In this document: in pieces, positions 45,818 through 58,055 of the stretch | How the letters are laid out: each line of letters begins with the position of its first letter | Numbering within the stretch: the first letter of the stretch is position 1 | NCBI GenBank assembly: GCA_030248135.1 | Contig: JASANC010005482.1 | Coordinates: 1 to 64,000, forward strand | Length of the DNA: 64,000 nucleotides | Reading direction: 5' to 3' | Source of the DNA: Theristus sp. LFF4_11 | Taxonomy: Eukaryota > Nematoda > Chromadorea > Monhysterida > Xyalidae | The notes under the pieces: model-generated | What the model saw: only the letters and a program-made list of their open reading frames with translations | Told to the model about the DNA's origin: nothing | Databases searched by the model: none | Position numbers and translations under genes: made by a program

Positions 45818-48800
45818 TCACACGGCGTTCTTCCCTTTCGTTGTCGTCACTTTCTTCAGCAGCTGACGATACTCGGCGGTCAAATAGGACTGCGTTTGTT
45901 CGCTGAAGTTTTCTTTCAGCAAATACGCCGAGATGTACTCAAAGTTGTACACTGGCACCGACGCTTTGACGAAGCGAAGCAGAACTTCCTAAAATTGTGA
46001 TCGAGTTTTTTTTCTGTGTGGAATTTTTGTCACAAAAAGCAGAACTAAGCGCCAGAGAGCCCGACTGGGTGGGGCAGACAGACCTTCGGCATCGGGGCGG
46101 ACTTTGGCATGACGAAGACGTGCGTGATGCGCTCCTGGTGAGACACGCGGTCGCTGAAAAGCAAACGGTGTTGATCAGAAATCGATAAACTCAGATGGTG
46201 CTCGGAACAGACCCGGTGATCACTTTCGCAGCGCCCGCAGACAGCAGCAGCCGTTTGAACGAGGCCTCCTTGTTGTTGTCGGCGAACGCCCACAGCAGCA
46301 CGTGCCAGCCGCTGAACGCGACGCGGCCCGTCTGCATTGAAACACCGGTGTCCCACTCGCACGTCAACACGCGACAGCGCAGGTTGTGCAACAACACCAA
46401 CAAGTCTGGTCCTACCTGCTGCACGAGCAGCCTCCAGCGGCGGCCGGCACCGGCGAGCTCCCGTGTTCGCTCGTCCAGCTTCTGCATCGCCGGCAACTCC
46501 GGGTTGCCCCACTCGTACGGCTCCGGCTGGAAACGGCAAAAATTGGTTTGAACAGTTTTCAAGTGGGGGAGAACACGAGAAAAAAACGGTTACGCCGCCA
46601 CAGACATGGACGAATTTGCGCGCCTTGCGCGACGCACGCACGTATTCGCCGTGCAGCACCCAGCGGCCGTTCGCGATCGCGCCGAGATATTTCTCGTTGC
46701 GGCTCGGGTTGCCTGCGAAAGTGCGGTCGGATAGCTCGATGAACCAGTGACACAAATGAGACGCAGACGTTGCACAAAAGACAATAAGCCGCACGAACCA
46801 ACGATCAGGTGCGTGTAGTGGTCGCCGGGCACACCCTGGCTGACGGCGCCGCCGAGCGCCTCGATCTGCTGCGTCAGCGTCCGTTTCGCGTCCTAAAAAC
46901 GCACAGCATTCTCGATTTGTATATCGTGTTTACAAAGTGCACAATGTCACAAAGGCTTTTTTTGCGAGCAGCTGATTTTGCCAGTTTCGAGAACTGAGTT
47001 GGGCTCGATTCCCACTGTCCGACCACGTACCTCAAGCAACGCAGTCAACGCGATCGTGGGCAACGCGGCCGCATTTGAGCTCGTCTGCGGTGTCAATGGC
47101 TCAGCCGCAGCAGCACTGGGCGTCACTGAAGCAGCCGTTGGCGTGGTGACAGCCGCCTCCTTCCCTGCCGCTTCATTGCTGACAGACGGTCGCTTTGCAC
47201 TTGGCTGATCGTCGCTTTCAACCACGGTGGAGCTTCGCTTTCGCTGGTTCTGCGAAGCGAAAAGTCACGCGCTAGATCATTTGCATATTTTTTTACAGTT
47301 TTCAACATCCAACCAATTCCGTGGCCTGTTCAGCGGCTGCGCCCGCCGCATTCAGCTCGATTTGCTGCGGCGTCGGCGACTGCAGCGACTCGGCAGCGTT
47401 CAACGAGAGGTCGTGCGTCGCGTCGTGTGTCGCCCGAGCCAGCTGCTGCTGCTGCTCTGTCACTTTTGGCGTCACTGGCGCCATTTGGCGGCGATCGTCC
47501 CAGGCGACTGTTGACGTGCTCGTCGCCACGGGCGTGGTTGACAGGCCACTGAGTGGCTTGCATGGGTGGTCGGTCGACTGCGACGGCGGCTGCTGCGGTT
47601 TTGGGGTGGCAGGCTGCGGTGCTGCTGAGCTGGCTGTGCTGGTGCTGTCTGAAAACAGAGTTGTGCGTTTCATACCATTTGCTGAATACTGTTTCGAATT
47701 AGGCATTGTACAACATCGCTGACAAAGTTACGATTCATAAATGCCAATTCAAAAAAAACTGTCGCCTAACCGGAGCTGGAGACAGCGGTTGCGGTCGACT
47801 CGCGGTGTGATTTGAGCGCGTTTTCCAATCGTGACGCCAGCTCCTCCTTTGTTGCTTGGTCCGTCTGCAAATGGAAAGACCTGAGCAAAATGGCAAGAGT
47901 GGAGCATAACAGAAGCAAATCAATGAATGAACCCACGGAAGAGGTGCGTGTTTTCGGCACCAGAACAGCAGCAGCCGAATCAGGGCGAGAATCGTGCTCT
48001 GGCACTGGTGCGGCAACCACGGGCGACTTTGTGGCGCTGCCGGTGAGACGCGACGGACGGGCTGCATTCGCTGCGGGAGTCTTCTGCGGCGACGGACTCT
48101 TTGATGCGGCCGTTTCAGTGCTGCTGCTCGGTGGCGCTGGCTGAAAACAGGCTGACAAGAGGACACTTCAGTTTTAGTTTGGTTCCCAATAATGGCCAGA
48201 CGAGTAAATTGCGTTCAGGGGAAATGATATAAAAGCCAATAACGACGCCGATGTGCTGACCCCCATTTCGAGTCGTGGTGATCTCCGCGTGGAGCTCAGC
48301 CGTCGAGCGAGTGTCTTGCCAGCAGCCTGCGGCGTCTCAGCAGCGCGCTTCTCTTGCAGCTCATCAACCTCAATGGCCTCATTGATGTCCGGAGTCTTGC
48401 TCCCTTCATCCGGTTTTCTCGACGCCGACGCTGTTTTGCTGGGTGTTTCGGTGCATTCTTTCGGAGTCGGGGGTGGCGCGGCCGGGGCGCACCAGAGCTC
48501 CGGGTGGTTTCGTGCCGCTGACGCTAGTTTTCGTTCGGCGTAGGTCGTCTGACAGAAAACGGTCAGTGGGTCAACGTGTGCGAGTCAGATTTGAATAACC
48601 AATAAAAACTGTTCTTCCAAGGACGCAACCATTCTATTGAAATGCTAAAAGTGTTTTTTGGGCTCTGTGCCAAGCCTGCTTGATTGGAACCTGGTTTCCT
48701 TGTGTACTTGTTCGGCATTTACAAGTGCCTAATAAAATAGAATAGAACACAAAACGCATGTTATCAACTTTTTGGGTTCTGCGACTCAATGCGTTTGAAA

Positions 48801-51800
48801 ACGTGAAATAGCCTAAGTGACTCGGCCTTATTTAGGAGACTCGGATCACTATCAATTTTGAATTCGTACATCATGCATGAAATTGTTTATCTATGCGCGC
48901 ATTGAGTCTCTGGCCCAAAATAAAAAAGCTACTACCAAGCTCTCATTCAAGCTGTCGTGCTCGTTGTCGTGTTTCGGTGTGTCCGGCAGCAGTGCGAGCA
49001 GCCGATTCACGTTGAAATGCGGGTGAAAGCTGCGCTCTGGATCGAGGAACTCGCGTGTTGTGTTCACGAGCATTGGCGAGTCAGCGGGCGCCTTGCTGCT
49101 GGCCGACGCCGGCGAACCGTCGGAAACAGCGCCCGAGCCGGCCGTGGTGACGGAACGGCGCAGTTGCTGCAGAGCATGCGAAAGGTGCACTTGCTGAGAA
49201 AGTTGAAATCTGCTGCCATTCATGAATGCGCTGGCGTATTCATGAATGGCAGCAGACATCGCATAACCAACGCTAACAATAGTGTTTTTCTCTTTAACAA
49301 AATAGAGTCACTATTCCATTACTGTAGCATAGATTAGCATCACTTGAGACAGCGCTAATGACTGTTCACACGAACGCATTTTCAGCGTGTTCATGAGCCA
49401 TGCGCAATTTTTCTCGCTGACCTGCACCCGTTTATTAACGACAGTCACCGGCGTCGACTGTGCCACGGCAACGCCGAGCAGCGAGCTGCGCTGCTTCGCT
49501 TGTTGTTCGTTCGGTGTTTGCGCCAGTTGAGGCGGCACACTCGCGAGTTCGTTGTCGTCAAACTCATCAACAGCAGCCGGCGCATCAACGTGCATCCTCG
49601 ACGGTTGATCTGGCGCATCATCGTGCTGCACCGTGGGCACAGTCGCAAACACGGCCAAGTCGTCCGATCGCTGGCGCACTGTTGACGCGTCGGTGGCGCT
49701 TGGCGACAGCTGCAGTTTGGTCACTTCACTTGAACCGGTAGTGGTGAACAGATACACATGAAACGTGCCACACCCCCGTTTTTCTTTGGTGTCAATTGCA
49801 GTTGATCAGGCATACTGACTGACTGACAGACAACATAAACCAATCCTTTAATGCTACCATACGGCCAAAGTGCCACCCTAGCACATCAAAGTGCATTCCT
49901 GCCTCCAAGTAGCGCACCATTTTGCAGGTGCATGCAAGCCAACTAACCAAGTACTGTTCATGCGGCATTCGTTTTGCGTTGAGCAAGCATTCGACCAGCC
50001 ACCAGTACGAGACCACCGGAATGCCCCATCTGTTTGCTGCTTCGTATTTGCTGCCGGACGGCGTCGCACAGACGAGATGCGTCGTTGCACGCTGCTGCCG
50101 CTTGCGAATGCGACACATCACATCTTGCGGTCTCAACAATAAAAGTCACCAATTTTTTAGTTGGACTCATGGATGAATCATGACTCATATGATTCATCAA
50201 CTTTTGGACTCGTTATCAATTATCAGGTTTCATGAATCGGACAGGTTCATCACTTATCCATGGTAATGATACAAACTGAATTCACCAGCAAGAAGGCAAC
50301 GAGCTGGTGAAGTGTCTACGTTTGTGTTTGCTGTCTGTATTGGGTGCACTGCTTCGTTCTCGACACCAAACCACCAACGAAACGCACTCTGCTCCGAGCG
50401 CTTCACAGACGAGCTGTATGGTGGCGCGCACGAAGCCGCTGTAGTTAGAGATCGAGATGACGCAGTCGCTCAGTGGGCGCTCCGAGCGCTCGCTGGCGGC
50501 GCTGTACGCAAACGGACGGTGGAACGCACACGAGTCGGGCGCCACGAACTCGCCGGCCTCGGCGCTTTGTTGCTGACGCACGCAAGTCAGGGTTAGTTGG
50601 CAAGCAGTTTTGGACACAATTGGATTTCAGTTGGGCATATTTCCATTCTTGCAGCTTCAGCTTTGCAACTTTCTTTCAGCCTGATTGCTCATAACAATTG
50701 CAGTAAATTCGTCAAAGAAACCAAATACACCAGTTCATGTCTGCCGAGGAAAAGATTTTCAATGATCACGCGGGTTCAAAAATCTCACCAATTGATGTTT
50801 GCGCCCGCAATAAAAACCCCGACAAGCAAAAAGCCCAGTCTCACCAGCCACGCATCGGTTAGCACTTGCTTGTACTGGTGTGCTTTCAGCTGTTCACGCA
50901 GTTCACCGTCGGCATGAAATAACGCAACAATCACGCAATCCACGGGCATACCGGCTTCTGTTACCACGGTGCCTGTTGCGAAAAACGCATAAAAAGCACG
51001 TGCTTCTTCTAAATTCTTCAAAGCTCGCAAACTGATCAGCGAGCTATTCGCATCTGCGAGACCAGCCAACTGAGTGCGTCAGATTGAAACAGCACATTGC
51101 ACAAAATGCACGTGTTTGCATGCATGCACTGGATAGGGGCCGCTCTGGGGCACGCTCACCTCCGGCATCAACGATCATCTGCACAAGCTCCTGGTGCGTG
51201 TCTGCCTCGAACACAGGCAACACAGCGAACTTCATTCCACTGAGAAACGGCGGCATCTGCGAGTATCGTTCGGATTGTTGTGAGGTGTTCGCTTGTTTCC
51301 GTTCTTGAGCGCCAGTCTCGGCTATCGGTTTCTGGTTTGTAGGCGACTTTCGTTGTTTCGACGACGCAATGACGTTGTTTTCTTGATCTGTCGACGTTGC
51401 ACCGCCGTTGCTTGAGGTGCTCGGTGCAACAGCTGCCAGCAGCTGCAAAGAAATGAGGAAAAGGAAGTCTCACTAATGTTTCATAATACAATAGTCAATT
51501 AGTTCAAGAAAAAACTCAGCCTTGGACCAAAAATCAATCGCTTCACAAGACTGCACACAAACTGACATCGTCCGTCAAACTGTCGTCGTGCTCAGTGTTC
51601 AGGTTCTCGTGCTCATTGCGGTTGCTCTGTTTGTCATCAGCGTCTTTCTGCTCGTCAATGGCCATGTATCGCTGGAGCAACTCGCGTTTGCTCGATGATG
51701 AGCCCTGAGTGGCAAGCCCATTCCCACCGCTGCGTGTCCGCGGTTCCAGTGAGCCGACACGATCAGTCGCTTGGTCGTTCAGTGACATTGCACGCATCCT

Positions 51801-54800
51801 GTTGGCCAACATTTTTGCGGTGTTTCATTTATCATCGCATTTTGTGAAAATTTAAACAAATTTCTCTGCTCATTTGGTTGATGTTGAAAGACCCATCTGC
51901 ATCTGACTGGCACGCCCATTAGCAAAAGACGATGCCCACTAGAGTTACAGAGCATAACCGCTGACTTTTTCGCGGGCACTGGCGACTGATTGAGGTCGTT
52001 GGTCGTGGCACGTCGCAGGACGCCAGCAGACGCCAGCTGTCCGTGTTTGTACGCGTCGGCTGGCAGGCACTCGTGACGCTGCACACAGTCGAACAGCCAT
52101 CGCAGGGTGACGATGTGTACGGAGTGGTCGGTCGAGGCGAGCTGCAGCCGGAAAACACGCAATCACGTGAAATAAACGCGACGGTATGTTAGACTTTTTG
52201 ATGTTCTACAATTATGATTGCCGTCGCGTGACTACTGCAGCCAATCCGCAGTCATTTTCATATCATATGCAATAAGTTGATTGATTGGTCACCACGTAGT
52301 GTATGCATTCCGCCTCCACATCAGTGCCTGCACAGAATCCGCGCATCAAGTGGTCAGCAACCAATCAGCTAATTCTAATTGTGCATATCAAAATCGACTG
52401 TCCACGGCGACGGACAAATTGCCAGTGAACTTCACGAACATCAATGATCGGCTTTCGATCGAGCCTCTCAGCGCAAACGACATGCGTCACGCCGGGCATG
52501 GACGGCTGCGAGACGCGCGTTGCACCGGCGCCATTGAGGACACGCTTCAGCAGGAGATCGTCCTTGAAGCCGACGAGGCAAACACGACAGCACTCGAGGT
52601 AGTCGCCGGCCTCAGCCGCTGCTGCGCCGCCCGCTTCGCACATCGCCGACAAGTCGCACAGCTGAATGGCAGTGGATGCACAATGTGGACATTCAATACG
52701 ACTGACTGACCCGTACAAGCGTACACTTGTTGCATTGGAGCTGCTTGATTGATCTTGGTTGCATGGGAATTTGAAAACTTCGAAAAATACAAAACGATAT
52801 TGGTTCTCGTTCGGTCGTGAACTGAGTATGGTTATGAACAGAATAGTGGATTAGTATGGTTATATACTGTAGATGCAGGACCCAAATTAACACAGTAAAT
52901 AATTATCCTAATAATCACCAATAACTACCTATTATTAACTATAAAATCAAACAGACGTTTGCTAATGCTGTGGTGTTTAAAGTCAGTGCTCCGTGTCCCC
53001 AACGGCAGCCTCAACCGCCAACGCACGCACCATCTGCGCGTCAGTGGGTCTGTCTGCCTGTGTTCTGTTTGCGGTCGACGGCGCAGCAGGCGTCTGCATG
53101 GCAGTCTCGTGCACCCTGTCGTCCACGGGCGCACGAGTCGCCGCAGCAGCACGCTTCACCAGACGACGCGCAGCGCCTGGCCCTGGCCGTGGCCGCTGGG
53201 ACGGTTGCGACACGGACACATCCGACATGACCGTCTGGTTGCCGACGGGCGCCAACGACTCAGCGTACGGGATCATGCTCTGCTCCGGGTCGAACAGGCT
53301 GGCGTGTGCGTCTGCAACGTGAACAGTGGAAGCAATGCAGTTGACTGGAATTGTCTACTGGAACGAAATTGGATAAGTAAAACCCTGTTTTTTAGTTTGT
53401 ATTTGATTGAATTAGTTTGTTTTCCCACGATCAACGTGGCAAGGGCATTGGTCCCGCGACGCCTAGTGTTCACCCGCACCCAAACCACCAAGGTATGGTA
53501 CATTCGGGTTTCTGTTACCGGTGGAGAAAGCTGCAAACTAAAACGCAGCAACGAACCGTTCTGATTCTGCGGAGTCGATTGCACAACGCGCGCAGGCCTC
53601 CGTTGCACGAGGGGCGTGTTTGGCGGGTTCGCACGCTGATCACCGTGCAGCAGCCGATACAGCCGCTCTTGCAGCCGCACGCCGCGTTTCACGGAGTGCC
53701 GCAGCCAACGGTCACTGACGATGTGCATCAGTGGGCACGCGGTGACGTCACGCTGCTGCTGCTGCTCGCGATCACGGGCCTCCTGGTTCCACTGGACCGC
53801 TTTTCGATATTTAGCCGCTGAAGAAATCAGAGAACAAAACATCACCGACTTGCAATTTGATATGATATGATTTGTAATTTGTAATTTACTAATTTGTTTC
53901 ACACGCGACCTGAACAACACACAACAATTAACACACGCTGAACGATGACTGGATTTCGTCTTAAAAACAAGCAATGTAAAAAAACATGTAGCTTTTTGCA
54001 ATTCACACCACCAGAGCACACAATAGCAGAACCATGCAAAGCCCGCGCACGCACACGACGTGTTTTCAGCGATCAAATGTGTCGTCTTCAAGCGGACGAG
54101 GTCGCCCTGGAAGGTGCCGCCGTTTTGGGCGACCAAACGTTTCAGCAGGTCTCGCTCGTCGATGAAACCAGAGACGCAGATGGTGAGCCCGTGGAACGCC
54201 GGCAGCAGGTGCGCCGACAGGAACTCGTTCGAGTGGGCACGGAATTTCGGATCGTCCGACTGAACGGCGTGCTGCCAGGCGTCCGTCAGCCACGAGACGC
54301 ACACGATCGGCACGCCCGTCTCGGCGGCAGCCTGCAGCAGCGAAGCGTGCGCACGGCAGTCATCGTCTCCGTACTACCACTTTTATCGGAGTTTCCTGCT
54401 TTTTCGCGAAATAAAATGGATGGATGGATGGATGGATGGTCGGAAGCTGAGCGCCTTGGCAGGTGCTGCTTGGCATCCGCTTCTCAGCGGCGCGAAGCAT
54501 TTCGCGGAGCGAATGACTGCCATGCAGCTCTCGGCGCAACGCCCAGCTGATATGAGTTGCAACACTCGCCAGCCACAAAAACAACAACTACAAGACTGGG
54601 CTTTGATTTTGAAAAAACACACAAGTCTCAAAGTCAGCTTAACAGCAAATCTGCCAATACAGCACTGAAATATATAAGGTGCTCCATTGGCAGGCAGCAC
54701 AACGCACATTATACTTTTCGCCCCCCGTCTCCGCCGCCACCAGGTGTGTTGTTGTTTCGGACAGCTCCAGCTGAACGTCACCGCGCATCCACTCGACTAA

Positions 54801-55856
54801 TTTGGCCAGTTCAGCCTGCAAAACGACAAAATGAACGAATTGAGAATAAGACCACAATTAAAGGCTTTTTGCGAGATTCTTGTGATGTGAAATAAAAAGT
54901 TGTGATCTGCGGGTTTTTAGAAGTTGCAGGAAACATTAAAAATTACGCAATAACGAGCAATCGCGTCAAAGCAGCCGACTCACACGCTGTTTGCAGTCAA
55001 TGCCCGTGAATGTGACTACAACACCCTCCAATGCTGAGCAGTACACTGGGTGGCGCAGGCGTACCGGAAGACCCTGTATAAAAACGAGAAATCGGTTTCA
55101 CAACGATGGGACAGTTGGATTGAAAAGCAAAAAACAAACAGGCAATCTGTAACGACCTGCTGAGCAAGAACGGACTCGACGCATATCGGGTAGCCGAAGA
55201 AACTGAAAATCGTGAATGCGATTTCATTCCACTGCACAATCACAGCAAAGTCCGTACACCAACGTACTTGCGCCACTTTCTGCGTCTGCCGTTCGCGCCA
55301 TCGTGCGCAGCGTCCGTGTCAGAGAAGAAGCGACGCCAAAGCGCCCCATGGAACGCCGGCAGCAGAACGACGTCGTGCTTGCCCAACGTTGCCGGCTGAC
55401 ACTGATCGGCGTCCAGCCATCTTGGGTCGCAGCCGTGTGTCGCGAGCAGCTGAAGTGCAAAGACACGAGAGAGTCTACCAAAGTTGGAAAACCTCGTAAC
55501 GACTGCGGGTGCGGCATGTGAAGGCTTTGTCGCCAAAAACTAATTTCAGTCAACCGACAGCGTAATGAAACTCAATCGAACCGGGCATCCCAAGCAACAA
55601 TGCAGACGAACTGAAGCATTTTTTTTCACAACACGCACACCTTGAACAATTTCGCAAATCGGTCGCGTTTCTCGTGCGTCACCACGTCAGCCGTGAACAG
55701 CTCGGCCATTCTTACGTCCGACAGCGAGTCCGCGTTGATGTCGACAATGTACACCTCAACGTCGTCGGCGTTCACGGTTGTTCGTGACGAGCTGTTCGTT
55801 GTCGTTGACATGTTCGCTCGCTTGATCGATGGAGTGACGCCCGGCGAAAATGCCAT
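45818..55856 (-). CDS. topbp1: TopBP1 multi-BRCT checkpoint scaffold (28 exons, ~1798 aa)
   Basis: Exons (5' to 3'): 55856-55641, 55449-55268, 55202-55157, 55073-54984, 54815-54708, 54373-54055, 53817-53557, 53311-53004, 52661-52416, 52141-51966, 51798-51567, 51442-51160, 51053-50845, 50572-50388, 50131-49948, 49709-49422, 49193-48936, 48548-48261, 48140-47937, 47864-47771, 47648-47314, 47249-47031, 46892-46799, 46712-46612, 46526-46416, 46331-46213, 46153-46084, 45988-45818; phases agree throughout. BRCT repeats follow the TopBP1 order: 0 (exons 1-3), 1 (HPVYCSALEGVVVTFTG, exon 4), 2 (HGLTICVSGF, exon 6), 3 (exons 9-10), 4 (exons 12-13), 5 (GSKYEAANRWGIPVVSYWWL, exon 15), then a long Ser/Pro/Gln linker, then 7 (RNEKYLGAIANGRWVLH) and 8 (FSGWHVLL...EASFKRLL). 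WDD near residue 1441 matches the core of the ATR-activating segment. BRCT6 is not seen. It scaffolds replication initiation and ATR signalling (family knowledge). Confidence 0.5.
49208..49255. repeat. Perfect 19-bp hairpin in a TOPBP1 intron
   Basis: Arms TCTGCTGCCATTCATGAAT (49208-49226) and its exact inverse (49237-49255), with a 10-base loop. It lies 12 bases upstream (in transcript direction) of the acceptor of the exon starting at 49193. A weaker 10-bp hairpin (50172-50198) sits upstream of the exon starting at 50131. Confidence 0.5.
52243..52402. mobile_element. CAGTCGAACT-family MITE, copy 4 (TOPBP1 intron)
   Basis: Decayed copy: GCAGTC-like left end, then GATTGATTGGTCACCACG and TGCCTGCACAG, then CAACCAATCAGCTAATT and a CGACTG right end. 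The block order matches copies 1 and 3. It lies in the intron between exons 52661-52416 and 52141-51966, about 14 bases from the donor. Confidence 0.5.
54415..54440. repeat. (ATGG)n microsatellite in TOPBP1 intron
   Basis: About six tandem ATGG units in the intron between exons starting at 54815 and 54373. A simple repeat with no further role visible. Confidence 0.5.
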
Positions 55857-56248
55857 TTTGCTTGACTTTCAAATTTCAAATCGCTGTGTGAGTTCACTGT
55901 TTTCTGGCAGTTCAACATTCAAAGCTACAATGGTGGACAACAACGTTCACATTTGTATCAAACAGAACAGAATCGACAATACTGACCAGGTTATAGCACA
56001 CCCAGTTCCGGCTGTGTTATATTATGACAACCAGAAAAAAGCAACAAGAGACACTCGTCAAACTTTATAACTTTCAACTTTTATCAACAGACCTGATACC
56101 TCTCAAATTCACGACATGGCATATCAAGTGAACCAAGAAAAAAACAGTGGCCATGACACAACATGGCCAAAAAACGTATTCCCGTTTATCAGCGTAAGCA
56201 GATCACCACCGGAAGCGAATCACATAAAAAATAAAAATGTCACGTTTA
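55857..56248. other. SBDS/TOPBP1 tandem intergenic region
   Basis: About 390 bases between the SBDS stop and the TOPBP1 start, both on the minus strand. It must hold the SBDS 3' end and the TOPBP1 promoter or trans-splice region. No clear motif or other gene. Confidence 0.5.
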
Positions 56249-57750
56249 TCACTCCAGTTCTGCATCGCCAGTGGCCACTTGTCGCAGATCCAGTATTTCC
56301 AACTGTCCTTTCCCCTTGGTGTCTTTCCGCACAAGATCGTCAAGCTCCCGATAAGAACCCGGCTCGATTAAACCGATCTGCAAAAAAAACAACAACGTTT
56401 ACAGCACACAACCTTTTGGGCACAACGTAGCAGCGTTGTTTTCGCCAACAGCACACAAAAACGACGTTTTCGAGTTGAATCAAAACCACTGACCACTTCC
56501 ATGTCGCCCTGTTCAAACGATTCATGCTCAGTCTCAACAAATACGGCGGTCACTTTCTCCTTGGACTGTTTTGCGAATTTGGCCGGAATCATCACACGAC
56601 ATCGCATTTTCGCTCGTTCGATGGGCATCGACTCGCGAAGTTTAGGAATGATTTCTAAGGCCTGGAAAATGCAATCGTACAAATCGTTTCCGATGAACCA
56701 GGACTTCTTGACCAAAATAAAAACAGAGACAGAATCGCTACAAAAAACCAATCAGGCAGTGAAACGGTTTTTATGCGAATGCAATTGTCATGCGTGCCAA
56801 CCAATTGCTTTGACGAGCGATTCGGTCTGATGCTGAAGTGTGCCTCTTTGAGTGCTTTCTCAATTGCGGAAATCGTGAACGGACGCTTCGTGTCAGGGTT
56901 GACGCACATGTTGACGATGGTCGTCGCGACCTCCTTGAACGTGGCGTCCTGTTGTGCCGAACGCTCCTTGTCTGACACTTGCAAGTCGCCCTTGTCCAAG
57001 ATCTGCATGAACTGATTTCGTGCAGTGCAGCTGCCTACCACACAGACCACAATGGATGTTTTCATTGTGGTGATACGAATCAAAACAAGAAAATCTTTGT
57101 CACTGGATACTTTTCATCAGTTGATTCCACTAACAGATCAAAGTGCAAACAAAAACGGAGCTCACCAGTTTGCAGATCTCCAGTTGATCGTCAGTGCCGA
57201 ACGCTGCCACGAGATCGTCTCGTTTTGCTAGTTGTCCCTTGGACACGTTTGAAAACACGGTGTCCGTCTGCAGTACTTCGTCGATGTCCTTTTCACTGAA
57301 AGAAAACTTTTTAGATTTGTTTTCGTGAGCCACACATTCAGATTTCAGAATGAAAGACTGATGAAACTAAACAAACCAATGATATCCAAATGACAAACAA
57401 ATCGATTCACGATTCAACGATTCAACGTTTATCGTACAAAAGTAGTGATACGATGCCGAAGCGTCGAAATAGGTGATACCCGTTAGTACAAAATACAATA
57501 AAATCATGCATTCACCACCACACGAACAACACGATGAACTGACTGAGCTGACTGAGCTGAGATTCTGAGAATTTGAATTTTGAACTTTTTTCAAAACAAA
57601 ATCAGAGGAAACTTACACTTTACTTCGCCACGACATCACTTTATTTCTGTAGCAAGCAATTTCGAAACGCTTTCCCGCTTTCTTCATTCGCACGACGGCA
57701 ACATTGGTCAAAAGTTTTTGATTTGTTGGAGTGTTTATTCGGCTTGCCAT
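56249..57750 (-). CDS. sbds: SBDS ribosome maturation protein (5 exons)
   Basis: Exons 57750-57617, 57295-57166, 57002-56802, 56661-56494 and 56377-56249 join in phase to 253 residues (human about 250). SBDS acts with the EFL1 GTPase to release eIF6 from the 60S subunit late in ribosome assembly (family knowledge). The N-terminal FYSH domain reads [20 protein letters not shown] and [12 protein letters not shown], then [19 protein letters not shown]. The central helical domain has [29 protein letters not shown] and [12 protein letters not shown]. The ferredoxin-like C-terminal domain has [13 protein letters not shown] and [12 protein letters not shown]. The match is continuous and nothing is missing. 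The ATG at 57750 is chosen because the [11 protein letters not shown] start aligns with the family start. It is head-to-head with LCMT1, 305 bases between start codons, and in tandem with TOPBP1. Confidence 0.5.
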
Positions 57751-58055
57751 TTTTACTTTTCCAGTGGAAATTGAACCTGTTTCTGAGTTGTTGAAGACAA
57801 AAACGTAAAAAACCAAACAAAATGAAACGAAACAAAAAACAAAATGAAGAGGTTAGTTTTTCGCTCCCTTTTGAAATTGAAAATGTTATCGCGTTATCGC
57901 TCCCCACCCTAAACTTGCTTTGGGAATTTCAGTGGCGGCGTTGGATGGGTTACTTTGCTTTGCTTTTGGTTTTTTTTTACCCAAATTCAGTGTCACATCA
58001 ACAAAGCTGCTGTTCACAAAAAAAAATCAAAATTAATCAGAACAACTGATTTGAC
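57751..58055. promoter_or_regulatory. Shared SBDS/LCMT1 divergent promoter region
   Basis: Only 305 bases separate the two start codons on opposite strands, so both promoters must lie here or overlap the genes. The LCMT1 side has a pyrimidine-rich run ending in TTTACCCAAATTCAG at about 57989, which looks like a splice acceptor about 66 bases before the ATG. It could accept a 5' untranslated exon or a spliced leader. No TATA box assigned. Confidence 0.5.

Noticed and set aside
46337..46750. Long plus-strand frames opposite TOPBP1 exons
   Set aside because: Shadows of GC-rich minus-strand exons that clearly encode BRCT7/8.
47321..47722. Ala/Cys/Gly-rich plus-strand frame
   Set aside because: Antisense shadow of the low-complexity TOPBP1 linker exon.
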